NCBI GenBank assembly: GCA_965276955.1
Contig: CBDIBP010000041.1
Location: forward strand, 1-64,000
Direction of reading: 5' to 3'
Origin: JABDEZ01 sp965276955
Lineage (GTDB): Bacteria > Bacteroidota > Bacteroidia > Chitinophagales > Chitinophagaceae
DNA: 64,000 bases
Below the pieces are notes generated by a model. The model worked only from the letters and a program-made list of their open reading frames with translations, was not told the DNA's origin and did no database searches. Shown here piece by piece: positions 40,848 through 49,608 of the stretch. The translations under genes and the position numbers were made by a program. The stretch's first letter is position 1. The number at the start of each line of letters is the position of its first letter.

Positions 40848-42785
40848 ATGAAGCATAAATTATTTCTGGTACTGTTGTTATTAATTGTCTCATTTCGTGC
40901 CAGTGCTTCACATATTGTGGGTGGCGAGGTTACCTATACGTGTTCTGGAAATAATGTATATACTGTCTCTATCACCATTTACGAAGATTGTCTCAATGGT
41001 CTTCCGGAAGCAATAGCAGAGGATAACCCTGCAATATTCAGAGCCTATGATGGTGAGGGACGAGTTTTCAACACTCAGGGGCAAATAGTGAACGTAAGCA
41101 GTGACCCAGGTTATCATGATTCGGCATTCTTCCTGCCCGATGATAACATCCTTGTACCAACTAACTTTAATAATGCATGCATAGACCATGCACCTGCCAC
41201 CTGCCTGCGCAAAAAAACATTCCGTATAAAATATTCTCTGCCACCAAATACTACAGGATACAAGATCGTATATCAGCGGTGCTGCCGCAATGCCAGCATC
41301 ATAAACCTGGTAAATCCCAGCCAGATAGGTGCTACATATTATTGTGATATACCACCAGCCAGTGTAGCAATATGTAATAATAGCGCTGTATACAAAAATT
41401 TTCCGCCCCAGATCATTTGTATCAACAACCCGCTGTATTATGATAACTCAGCTACCGACGCCGATGGCGACTCGCTCAGCTACCAGTTTTGTGATACTTA
41501 TATAGGCGGCGCAGAAACCGATGCTGTGCCTACACCAGCGCCACCACCTTATACACCGGTCGCCTATGTGGCGCCGTTCTCTTATTCAAAACCAATGGCT
41601 GGAGTGCCCCCAATACAGATAGACCCGGTCTCTGGTCTAATAACAGGTACACCAAGCCTGCTGGGCAGGTACGTGGTCACAGTTTGCTGTCTGGAGTGGC
41701 GCAATGGGGTCAATATCAATACAGTTAAACGCGAGTTCCAGTTTGTGGTCACCAATTGCTCAAAAGCAGTGGTAGCCAATATACCTCAGTTATCAGCAGA
41801 ATTTAATACTTACTTGGTCAACTGTACCAACTTCAACGTGCATTTTATCAATACCAGTATTGGTGGGTTTGCGTATAATTGGAACTTTGGCTTTCCTGGT
41901 GGCACATCTACAGAGTTTGAGCCTACCGTCACATTCCCAGATACCGGAACTTATAGCGTAACACTTGTTGTGAACAATAAGTCTACCTGCCCTGATAGTA
42001 TAACCCGGCTGGTAAAGGTGTATCCTACTTTCAAAGCTAATTTCGGGCTCAGTGGTCTGCAATGTCCTGGGTCGCCTGTTACGTTCACCGATCAGACCTT
42101 TTCTACTTACAAACCTATAAGCGGTTATTTGTATAGTTTTGGTGATGGCACTACATCGGATAGTGGAACGGTGGCACATAGTTATGCACGCGGTGGTATT
42201 TATTATGCTTCTCTTGCTGCTACTAATGTGAAAGGATGCGTGGACACTGCCATAAAACAAATAGCTATAGAGCAGTTCACACCTTTTGCCGGTAACGACA
42301 CTACGATAGTAAAGGGCGAGCATATTTACTTTAATGCTACGGGGGGAAGCCAATATACGTGGTTGCCCGGCACTAATTTGAGCGACAGCAGTATACCGAA
42401 CCCTATTGGATATTATCCTGATACCGGTCATTATAGCTACAATGTTCATATTGTGAGCGCATTTGGGTGTGTAAGTGATGCTGGTGTAAAAGTGTATGTA
42501 GTAGGGCAGCCTGCATTCTTTATACCTACAGCATTCACACCAAATGGCGATGGCAAGAATGATATATTCAAGCCGACCACTATAGGGTATGGCTCTATCA
42601 ATTATTTCCGCATATACAACCGCTGGGGTCAGCTCATATATAATTCCCATTCCCTGGAAGTTGGTTGGGATGGAACATTTGGGGGAGCAAAGGTAGATAT
42701 GGATACCTATTATTGGGTGTTGAGCACTGTAGACCGTAATGGGAAAACAGAGAACTTTAAAGGTAATGTGACCCTTATCCGCTAA
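40848..42785 (+). CDS. PKD-domain surface protein with T9SS type B (CHU_C) sorting domain
   Basis: The 645-residue protein has a signal peptide ending FRASA, then SHIVGGEVTYTC, the same opening motif as the larger protein at 3223-6669. A Cys-rich first domain (about 30-185) includes YQRCCRNASI. A cadherin-like block (about 190-300) carries DADGDSLSY, LLGRYVVTVCCLEWRNG. Two PKD domains follow (about 330-470; YNWNFGFPGG, GYLYSFGDGTTSD). The final 90 residues (FIPTAFTPNGDGKNDIF, YNRWGQLIYN, GNVTLIR) are a type B sorting domain. It should be exported by T9SS to the surface or medium, perhaps for adhesion or gliding. It may be co-transcribed with the hydrolase gene 12 bases upstream. Confidence 0.9.
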   Translation: MKHKLFLVLLLLIVSFRASASHIVGGEVTYTCSGNNVYTVSITIYEDCLNGLPEAIAEDNPAIFRAYDGEGRVFNTQGQIVNVSSDPGYHDSAFFLPDDNILVPTNFNNACIDHAPATCLRKKTFRIKYSLPPNTTGYKIVYQRCCRNASIINLVNPSQIGATYYCDIPPASVAICNNSAVYKNFPPQIICINNPLYYDNSATDADGDSLSYQFCDTYIGGAETDAVPTPAPPPYTPVAYVAPFSYSKPMAGVPPIQIDPVSGLITGTPSLLGRYVVTVCCLEWRNGVNINTVKREFQFVVTNCSKAVVANIPQLSAEFNTYLVNCTNFNVHFINTSIGGFAYNWNFGFPGGTSTEFEPTVTFPDTGTYSVTLVVNNKSTCPDSITRLVKVYPTFKANFGLSGLQCPGSPVTFTDQTFSTYKPISGYLYSFGDGTTSDSGTVAHSYARGGIYYASLAATNVKGCVDTAIKQIAIEQFTPFAGNDTTIVKGEHIYFNATGGSQYTWLPGTNLSDSSIPNPIGYYPDTGHYSYNVHIVSAFGCVSDAGVKVYVVGQPAFFIPTAFTPNGDGKNDIFKPTTIGYGSINYFRIYNRWGQLIYNSHSLEVGWDGTFGGAKVDMDTYYWVLSTVDRNGKTENFKGNVTLIR

Positions 42786-42874
42786 CTCCCATTTTTTACT
42801 AAGAATCTTTACAGCATACTGGCTGGCGTAGCAAAGCGTATTATCTTTACGCTGCGATCTGAATCATCAATAAC

Positions 42875-43630
42875 ATGAAAACAATACTCATTACCGGCGC
42901 CACGTCGGGTTTTGGAAAGGCTATAGCAACCTTGTTCGCACAGCATAAATATACGGTATGCATAACGGGCCGCCGCGCAGACCGCCTGCAGCAAATAAAA
43001 GGAGAACTGGAAAGCTACGGTGCGAAGGTAATAGCGCTGCAATTTGATATCAGGGACAGGCAGCAAACAGAAGAAGCTATTGCCGTGCTAAAAACACAGG
43101 TAGAACGAATAGATATACTGGTGAACAATGCAGGCCTTGCTGCAGGCATATCTTCTATAGAGCAGGGCGATGTAGATGACTGGGAGGCTATGATAGACAC
43201 CAATGTAAAAGGTTTGCTATACATTACCCGACAGGTAGCGCCTATGATGAAAGAACAAATGAGCGGGCATATCATCAACATCAGCTCCACCGCAGGTAAG
43301 GTAGTATACAAGAACGGGAATGTGTACTGTGCTACAAAATATGCTGTAGATGCACTCACGCAGTCTATGCGTATCGACCTGCTGCCTTATGGTATAAAGG
43401 TAACATCTGTAAATCCTGGTATGGCAGAGACCGAGTTTTCTATAGTACGTTTTAAAGGCGATGAGGCGAGGGCAAAGACAGTATATGAGGGTATGGACGC
43501 ACTACGCCCTGAAGATATTGCTGATACGGTTTTTTACTGTGCCACGCTGCCCGCGCATGTATGCATCAATGATGTAACAGTTACGTGCCTGAAGCAGGCC
43601 AACAGCGTCTATAACATAAAGAATATTTAG
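42875..43630 (+). CDS. Short-chain dehydrogenase/reductase (YdfG-like)
   Basis: The 251-residue enzyme has the SDR cofactor motif TGATSGFGKAIA (6-17), the NNAGLAAG block (about 87-94) and the catalytic Ser-Tyr-Lys set: Ser in NISSTAGK and Tyr/Lys in YCATK near 151-155. Arg residues after the second strand (TGRRADRL) favour NADP. The closest group is the YdfG-like 3-hydroxy acid/serine dehydrogenases, judging by GLAAGISSIEQGD and NPGMAETEFS. The substrate is not certain. A TATCTTTA element at 42840-42847, close to the -7 consensus, lies upstream. Confidence 0.9.
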   Translation: MKTILITGATSGFGKAIATLFAQHKYTVCITGRRADRLQQIKGELESYGAKVIALQFDIRDRQQTEEAIAVLKTQVERIDILVNNAGLAAGISSIEQGDVDDWEAMIDTNVKGLLYITRQVAPMMKEQMSGHIINISSTAGKVVYKNGNVYCATKYAVDALTQSMRIDLLPYGIKVTSVNPGMAETEFSIVRFKGDEARAKTVYEGMDALRPEDIADTVFYCATLPAHVCINDVTVTCLKQANSVYNIKNI

Positions 43631-43702
43631 CGCTGCTATTTATTCAGCATTGCAGTTACGCTTGGGTATATATCTACGTACACATTACTATCCATTAAAA
43701 AA

Positions 43703-44128
43703 ATGTACACAACAACAACACAGATAAGGGTGAGATATGGTGAGACCGACCAGATGGGCTATCTCTACTATGGCAACTATGCACTATACTACGAGGTAGG
43801 GCGTACCGATGCCATTCGTCAACTTGGGCTTACCTACAGGCAACTGGAAGAAATGGGGGTAATGCTGCCCGTGGTAGAATTGCAGGCTAACTATTTGAGA
43901 CCGGCGCTGTATGATGACCTGATAACGGTAAAAACATCGTTGCGGGAATTGAACCAGGGATCCAAGATCGTGTTCCATTCAGAACTGTATAATGAGCAGG
44001 AGCAATTGCTGAATAAAGCGGTGGTGACCCTTGTTTTTTACAGCGGCAAAGAGCGCAAAAAAACGAACATGCCCGAGGAATTGTTTAACAGATTGGAGCC
44101 GTATTTTAGAAAAGAAAGTTATGAATAA
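43703..44128 (+). CDS. Hot-dog fold acyl-CoA thioesterase (YbgC/FadM-like)
   Basis: The 141-residue protein is a single hot-dog domain of the 4-hydroxybenzoyl-CoA thioesterase type. The catalytic Asp is Asp16 in RYGETDQMGYLYYGNYALYYE (active block ETDQMGYLYYGNY), and EVGRTDAIRQLGLTYRQLEEMG follows in family order. It hydrolyses an acyl-CoA in the cytoplasm; the acyl group is unknown. It starts an overlapping run with cinA (8-base overlap), the shikimate kinase gene and a DUF423 gene. Confidence 0.9.
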   Translation: MYTTTTQIRVRYGETDQMGYLYYGNYALYYEVGRTDAIRQLGLTYRQLEEMGVMLPVVELQANYLRPALYDDLITVKTSLRELNQGSKIVFHSELYNEQEQLLNKAVVTLVFYSGKERKKTNMPEELFNRLEPYFRKESYE

Positions 44129-45368
44129 TACACAGGCGTGCCTGGTGACCATAGGTGATGAACTGCTGATAGGCCAGGTGATAGACACCAACTCTGCATG
44201 GATAGCCCAAAAGCTAAATGAGATAGGTATAGATGTGATCAAACGCATAGCGGTAGGGGATACAGATGCCGACATACGCCTGGCGCTGGATGAAGAGATA
44301 TCACGTGCCGACATAGTAGTGATAACGGGTGGCTTGGGCCCAACATCAGACGACATAACCAAGCCATTGCTGTGCGATTATTTTGGTGGTAAGCTGGTAG
44401 TAGATGAAACGGTAAAGGCACATCTTATAAATATATTTACCCACCGTAACCGACCCATACTGGAGCGCAATATGAAGCAGGCAGAAGTGCCTGATAACTG
44501 CACTGTGCTCTTTAATAAAATGGGTACTGCACCCGGTATGTGGTTCGATAAGGACGGGACGGTGATCATATCGCTGCCTGGAGTTCCGTTCGAGATGATG
44601 AGCATCATGGCAGATGAGGTGCTACCCCGGTTGAAAGATAAGTTCGCAGGTGGAGCTATAGTACACCGTACTATATTCACTGCCGGGCAGGGAGAAAGCG
44701 TTATAGCCGAAAAAATAATAGATATAGAAGAAGGCCTTCCCCGGCATATAAAACTTGCGTACCTGCCTAATGCAGGTATGGTGAGGTTACGCCTTACCGG
44801 CAGAGGCACCAATACAGAGGCACTGGGCATAGAGGTGGAACACTACCAGCTGGAACTTGCCCAACGCCTGGGGGATATGGTGATAGCGCTTGAAGACCTG
44901 CCACTGCAAGAAATTTTAGCCAGATCGATAAAGGAAAAAGGATTAACACTTGGGCTCGCCGAAAGTTGTACCGGTGGCTATCTTGGTCATTATATGACAC
45001 AGGTGCCCGGGGCATCAGCCTGGTTCAACGGTAGTATGGTATGCTATCAGGAGCGTATAAAGGAAAGTGTACTGGGGGTGAAAGCCGAAACACTGCAGCA
45101 GTACACAGCCATTAGCGAGCAAACAGCTATAGAAATGGCACAAGGTGCACAGCGTTTGCTGCATGCAGATGTTACTTTGTCTGTGACCGGGGTGCTTGGC
45201 CCTTTTGAGCAGGGCACAAAGTCGGGCATAGTATGGATGGCAGTCGCATATAATGGTGACATAACGACGAGGGAATTTACTTTTCATTACGATAGGCCGA
45301 GAAATAAGGAAATGGCAGTGCAAATGGCCATGCTGCTGATGTGGAAAGTGATAAACGGAAGGTCATGA
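44121..45368 (+). CDS. cinA: CinA-family protein (NMN deamidase / competence-damage domain)
   Basis: The 415-residue protein has an N-terminal MoCF-like domain (about 5-170; VTIGDELLIGQVIDTNSAWIA in part, VITGGLGPTSDD) and a C-terminal CinA domain (about 255-410; LGLAESCTGGYLGHYMTQVPGAS in part, and VTGVLGPFEQ). The C-terminal domain deamidates nicotinamide mononucleotide in NAD recycling; the N-terminal domain is an ADP-ribose pyrophosphatase in some members. I chose the ATG at 44121, where the family N-terminus begins; it overlaps the thioesterase stop by 8 bases. The stop overlaps the next start as ATGA. Confidence 0.92.
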   Translation: MNNTQACLVTIGDELLIGQVIDTNSAWIAQKLNEIGIDVIKRIAVGDTDADIRLALDEEISRADIVVITGGLGPTSDDITKPLLCDYFGGKLVVDETVKAHLINIFTHRNRPILERNMKQAEVPDNCTVLFNKMGTAPGMWFDKDGTVIISLPGVPFEMMSIMADEVLPRLKDKFAGGAIVHRTIFTAGQGESVIAEKIIDIEEGLPRHIKLAYLPNAGMVRLRLTGRGTNTEALGIEVEHYQLELAQRLGDMVIALEDLPLQEILARSIKEKGLTLGLAESCTGGYLGHYMTQVPGASAWFNGSMVCYQERIKESVLGVKAETLQQYTAISEQTAIEMAQGAQRLLHADVTLSVTGVLGPFEQGTKSGIVWMAVAYNGDITTREFTFHYDRPRNKEMAVQMAMLLMWKVINGRS

Positions 45369-45868
45369 GCCGGATGTTCCTGGTGGGTATGCCCGGTGTC
45401 GGCAAGTCTTATTGGGCCAGGGAAGTCGCAGCTGCTTATGGCAGACCGCTTGTAGACATGGATGAATATATAGAACAGCGGGCGGGAATCACAATAGCGC
45501 AACTGTTCGAGCAGCAAGGTGAAACTGCTTTCAGAACACTGGAAAGAAATACTCTGGAGCAAATAATACAGAACATACCTGACTCCATTGTGGCATGCGG
45601 TGGAGGCACGCCATGTTACTTTGATAATATGGAGTTGATGAAAAAAAGTGGCAGGGTGGTGTACCTGCGGTCAACGATACCAGTGCTTATAGACCATCTG
45701 CAACACGTGGCCCACAAGCGCCCTTTGCTTGCCGGAAAGCCACACCTGGATAGCTATCTTCATGACATGCTCGCCAAGCGCTCTGCTTTTTACGAAAAAG
45801 CCCATCACATCGTTGATATAGACACTATTTCCGTCACTACCTTTGCGCAAATCTTAGATCATGTATAG
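45365..45868 (+). CDS. aroK: Shikimate kinase
   Basis: The 167-residue enzyme phosphorylates shikimate at the 3-OH in aromatic amino-acid synthesis. Motifs: P-loop VGMPGVGKSYW (7-17), the shikimate-binding DMDEYIEQRAGITIAQLF with its Asp pair, the ETAFRTLE arginine element, and the glycine-rich ACGGGTPCYF. The Lid arginine lies in HKRPLLAG. It is cytoplasmic. I use the ATG at 45365, which overlaps the cinA stop by 4 bases, rather than a GTG at 45341. The next gene overlaps by 8 bases, so translation of the run is probably coupled. Confidence 0.93.
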   Translation: MSRMFLVGMPGVGKSYWAREVAAAYGRPLVDMDEYIEQRAGITIAQLFEQQGETAFRTLERNTLEQIIQNIPDSIVACGGGTPCYFDNMELMKKSGRVVYLRSTIPVLIDHLQHVAHKRPLLAGKPHLDSYLHDMLAKRSAFYEKAHHIVDIDTISVTTFAQILDHV

Positions 45869-46250
45869 ACCGGCACTTACTACCGGCGCGTTATGCGCTG
45901 CAATAGCAGTTATTTTGGGCGCCTTTGGTGCGCATGCACTAAAAATTATCATGGCACCAGACCAGCTGCTGGTATTTGACACCGGTGTGCGTTACCAGTT
46001 CTATCATAGCATCGCATTGCTCCTTACCGGGATCGTATACGCTGCATTTCCGCTTAAAAGTATCAGGCTGGCAAGCACATTCTTCTTTGTTGGTATCCTT
46101 CTTTTTAGTGGGTCATTGTATGCAATGACTTTACTCAGTATTTCCCACATCACTCTTGGGCCTGTAGGGGTCATCACACCGATAGGTGGTTTATTCTTTA
46201 TTATTGGGTGGTGTCTGTTGGCAGCAGGTTTTATTAAAGGCGACAAATAA
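45861..46250 (+). CDS. DUF423 small membrane protein (YgdD-like)
   Basis: The 129-residue protein has four membrane helices and the DUF423 signature GAFGAHALK near residues 22-30, followed by YQFYHSIALLLTG and SGSLYAMTLLSI. The family is widespread and of unknown function. Its ATG overlaps the end of the shikimate kinase gene by 8 bases. No clear terminator follows; the next 152 bases are A/T-rich and contain a TACTTTCG element (near -7 consensus) before the next gene. Confidence 0.9.
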   Translation: MYRPALTTGALCAAIAVILGAFGAHALKIIMAPDQLLVFDTGVRYQFYHSIALLLTGIVYAAFPLKSIRLASTFFFVGILLFSGSLYAMTLLSISHITLGPVGVITPIGGLFFIIGWCLLAAGFIKGDK

Positions 46251-46402
46251 CTTTAGCAATTCATTTGCTTTAGCCAAGGTGTAAATTGCCAAACCATTAC
46301 GCATAAGTGTTGTTTGTATTTGATGTTTTTATGGTTTGTTTACTGTGTAGTTAGTGATCCTTATAAATTGTATCGCTTCTTTTTCATTACTTTCGTTCCT
46401 GA

Positions 46403-46780
46403 ATGAAGAACAAGTTTACTATATATTCTACTGTTCTGCGATCGTTGTGGCTTATCATGGCAGTGTTTGTCATGGTGATTTGCGGCCCGGTAAAAAAACT
46501 TATTGAACTTAAGGTCGATAGGTCAGGCTCTTCTTCATTACAATACGTTGATAAGAAATTAAAGACCTGGTACAGGGAAAAGCGAGATATTGTTTCTCCT
46601 GTCAAGGTGGTAGCTCCCCATCAAGTTCCGGGCGATGGCACACCGTTACTTGCATCATCTTCGTTCATCTCCATCCCATTTGTACATAGGCAGGGTCATC
46701 TTGCCAAATTGCGATACATACGTCCCGCAATAGTGCCGGAACTCCCGTTGTATTTGCATATCAGCAGATTACAGGTATGA
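46403..46780 (+). CDS. Small inner-membrane protein upstream of RND operon
   Basis: The 125-residue protein has one N-terminal membrane span (about 10-30, LRSLWLIMAVFVMVICGPV in part) followed by a basic periplasmic tail that ends LPLYLHISRLQV. No family motif is recognised, but small proteins of this shape often precede TolC-adaptor-RND operons in Bacteroidota. The distance to the TolC gene is 173 bases, so joint transcription is uncertain. The ATG at 46403 is preferred. Confidence 0.6.
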   Translation: MKNKFTIYSTVLRSLWLIMAVFVMVICGPVKKLIELKVDRSGSSSLQYVDKKLKTWYREKRDIVSPVKVVAPHQVPGDGTPLLASSSFISIPFVHRQGHLAKLRYIRPAIVPELPLYLHISRLQV

Positions 46781-46953
46781 TTTTTATGGTCGTTATCTCT
46801 TGACGCGACAGTTTTTATTGGCTTTATAGCCGGTATAGATCATTGTAATTCTGCACACCTGTTATCTGTATACAAATGCCATTACAGCACCCCACAAAAC
46901 GAGGAGGATATATTTTATATATTCCTTGCAAGCGTTCTGCATTTAAACGACTT

Positions 46954-48279
46954 ATGTTGTTTATTGCCGTTCTTACACTAAGCCTCCGGGCTGGCGCACA
47001 GGAAAACACCGGCGACTCCATGACACTGGAAGATTGCATAGATTATGCCCTGTTGCACCATCCGGGTATCAATCAGTCGCTTATCAGCGTATCTATAGTA
47101 AAGACCACCAATGCTATAAACCTGTCGGGTTGGTTGCCACAAGTAACAGCATCAGCCAACGCGGTGCATTATTACCAGTTGCCCACCAGTCTGGTTTCTG
47201 ACTCTACTGGTGTACGGTCGGCCAATCCTACACCGGTACATACAGGTGTCACCAATACGGTGATACCTGAACTATCTGCCACGCAAAATATTTTTAATCC
47301 ACAACTGCTATATGCTGCCAAAACAGCGAACCTGTATGTGCAACAGGCCAGGCAGGTGACCGACAGTGAGAAGATATACGTGGTCACCAACGTGAGCAAA
47401 GCATTTTACAACCTCTTGCTCACCCTGGCACAGATAAAAGTACTGAGGGAAGACACAGCCAGGCTGGACCGCAATGTACTGGATACCCGCCACCAATTTG
47501 AGGGGGGCATAGTAGATGAAACTGATTATGACCAGGCTATCATTACATTGAACAATTCTAAAACACAGTTGAGGCAGCAGATAGAAAATGTAGCACCACT
47601 ATATGCCCAGCTGAAACAATATATGGGGTACCCGCCTAAAAAGCAATTTGATGTGGTGATAGATACCGTGCAAATGATGCAGGATATAGCATTCGATACT
47701 ACTGAAGAATTACAGTTTGCCAAACGGATAGAGTACCAGCAGCTCCAAACAGCAAAAAAGCTACAGCACGAACTTACCGGGTATTACGGATCGTCCTTTT
47801 TACCTACCATATCAGCTTACTACAATTACTATTTTGAGTACGAAGGCAATACCTCAGCGGGCATTTTCAACAACTCATATCCGTATAACAATATAGGGTT
47901 GTCCCTGAATATTCCCATTTTTACCGGCTTCTCCAGACTGGAGAGCGTACATAAGGCAAGGCTGCAGGAAGAATTGCTGACCTGGGCACAGATGGGTTTG
48001 AAGTCGGAAATATATACCGAATACACTACTGCCCTGGCCAACTACAAAAGCGACCTGTACACCCTGCAATTACTTGCCGACAATGTGAAGCGGGCAAGGA
48101 ATGTGTACCGTATAGTGAACCTGCAATACAAGCAGGGTATTGTTGCTTACCTGAACATGATCATCGCGGAATCGAGCCTGATAACGGCGGAAACAGGCTA
48201 CACCAATGCACTGTACCAGCTACTATCCAGCAAGGTAGACCTGCAAAAAGCAATGGGTGATATTACTTACAATCATTAA
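46954..48279 (+). CDS. TolC-family outer-membrane efflux protein
   Basis: The 441-residue protein has a signal peptide (MLFIAVLTLSLRAGAQ) and the double OEP domain of TolC proteins: MTLEDCIDYALLHHPGINQSLIS (seen as CIDYALLHHPGI) at the start, long helical hairpins, and the repeat-specific LSLNIPIFTGFSRLESVHKAR (LNIPIFTGF) in the second half. It should form a trimeric exit duct. I use the ATG at 46954 because it begins the signal peptide; an upstream ATG at 46876 adds 26 polar residues. It is 3 bases upstream of the adaptor gene, first of the efflux operon. Confidence 0.92.
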   Translation: MLFIAVLTLSLRAGAQENTGDSMTLEDCIDYALLHHPGINQSLISVSIVKTTNAINLSGWLPQVTASANAVHYYQLPTSLVSDSTGVRSANPTPVHTGVTNTVIPELSATQNIFNPQLLYAAKTANLYVQQARQVTDSEKIYVVTNVSKAFYNLLLTLAQIKVLREDTARLDRNVLDTRHQFEGGIVDETDYDQAIITLNNSKTQLRQQIENVAPLYAQLKQYMGYPPKKQFDVVIDTVQMMQDIAFDTTEELQFAKRIEYQQLQTAKKLQHELTGYYGSSFLPTISAYYNYYFEYEGNTSAGIFNNSYPYNNIGLSLNIPIFTGFSRLESVHKARLQEELLTWAQMGLKSEIYTEYTTALANYKSDLYTLQLLADNVKRARNVYRIVNLQYKQGIVAYLNMIIAESSLITAETGYTNALYQLLSSKVDLQKAMGDITYNH

Positions 48280-48282
48280 TGA

Positions 48283-49551
48283 ATGAAAATGAAAGACCTT
48301 AAGAATACCGTGGTATCGGGAATGATATGTATCAGTTGCTTGCTTATGTTCTCCTGTGGCAAAAAACAGCCACCGCCCACACCGCCCACACCGGTGAACC
48401 TGGATACGGTAAAGGCAGAGGTGGTCACCTACTACGACCGCTACCCATCTACCACGCAGGCGCTGAGCCAGGTGAATCTGCTGGCGCAGGTGCAAGGGTA
48501 CTTAACTGGTATCTTCTTTAAAGAGGGTACTCATGTAACCAAAGGACAGAAGCTATATGAAATAGACAGCCGCATATACCAGGATAATTATAACCAGGCA
48601 CTGGCCAACCTGAAAGTAGCCCAGGGTACACTCACCCAATCGAAACAGGATGCGGATAGGTATACCTTCCTGAACAACGAAAAGGCTGTTGCCAAACAAT
48701 TGTACGACCATGCCATTATCACTTATCAAAATTCTGTTGCTTCAGTAACGGCTGCCCAGCAAACAGTAAAGTCTGCGAAGACCAACCTGAACTATTCAGT
48801 TATCACAGCTCCTTTCGATGGTACTATAGGCTTTAGCCAGGTGAAACTTGGTGACCTGATGACCGTAGGCCAAACAGTACTTAATACCGTTTCTACAGAC
48901 GACCCTATGGCGGTAGATTTTCTCATCAACGAAAAGCAATTACCACATTTCGAAGACCTGCTGGCAGGGAAAGGTGACAATGTGGATTCCCTGTTCACAA
49001 TAATGCTGCCCAATGGTGTACTATACAGCAGTTTGGGTAAAATATCGGTGATAGACAGGGCGGTTGACGCACAGACCGGTTCTATACGAGTGCGGCTGGT
49101 GTTCCCGAACCAGGCACATTATCTGCGTGCAGGTATGAGTTGCGTGGTGCGTGTGCATAATCAGGATGCCATACCACAGATAGTGGTGCCGAGTAAAGCA
49201 ATTGTAGAGCAAATGGGCGAATACTTTGTATTCGTGGCAAAAGATACCGTGATGCCAATATCCAGCGACACTTCTATTAAAAAGCATGAAAGTGCAAATA
49301 CATCTGATACTTCTAAATACCGTCACGGCCTGTTCGCATTCCAGAAAAAGGTGCAGGAAGGTGCTACCGTGGGACCTACGGTAATTATTAAAAGTGGTTT
49401 GACAGAAGGAGAGATCGTGATCGTTGACGGCATACAATCCCTGCACGATGGCTCGCCAATAACAGCATCCAATAAAGGCGGTGGCACAGGTGCTGATAAA
49501 GGTAAGCAGGCCAAGGAAGGGCACGCGGGTGCCACGCAAGAGAAGCCGTAG
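48283..49551 (+). CDS. RND efflux periplasmic adaptor (MFP), lipoprotein
   Basis: The 422-residue protein has a lipoprotein signal with Cys25 in LLMFSC, then the usual adaptor order: a beta-barrel/lipoyl half (QVNLLAQVQGYLTGIFFKEGT in part), an alpha-helical hairpin (about 100-165), the second lipoyl half (SVITAPFDGTIGFSQV) and the barrel and membrane-proximal domains. A low-complexity tail (GGGTGADKGKQAKEGHAG in part) follows. It bridges the pump and TolC. Near residues 320-350 is an unusual Ser/Asp/Thr-rich insert. A 57-base gap separates it from the first pump gene. Confidence 0.93.
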   Translation: MKMKDLKNTVVSGMICISCLLMFSCGKKQPPPTPPTPVNLDTVKAEVVTYYDRYPSTTQALSQVNLLAQVQGYLTGIFFKEGTHVTKGQKLYEIDSRIYQDNYNQALANLKVAQGTLTQSKQDADRYTFLNNEKAVAKQLYDHAIITYQNSVASVTAAQQTVKSAKTNLNYSVITAPFDGTIGFSQVKLGDLMTVGQTVLNTVSTDDPMAVDFLINEKQLPHFEDLLAGKGDNVDSLFTIMLPNGVLYSSLGKISVIDRAVDAQTGSIRVRLVFPNQAHYLRAGMSCVVRVHNQDAIPQIVVPSKAIVEQMGEYFVFVAKDTVMPISSDTSIKKHESANTSDTSKYRHGLFAFQKKVQEGATVGPTVIIKSGLTEGEIVIVDGIQSLHDGSPITASNKGGGTGADKGKQAKEGHAGATQEKP

Positions 49552-49608
49552 AGGCCGCGCGAATGGGCTGAAAATAATATTAAATTCTTGTTATAAGATG
49601 ATGCAAAA

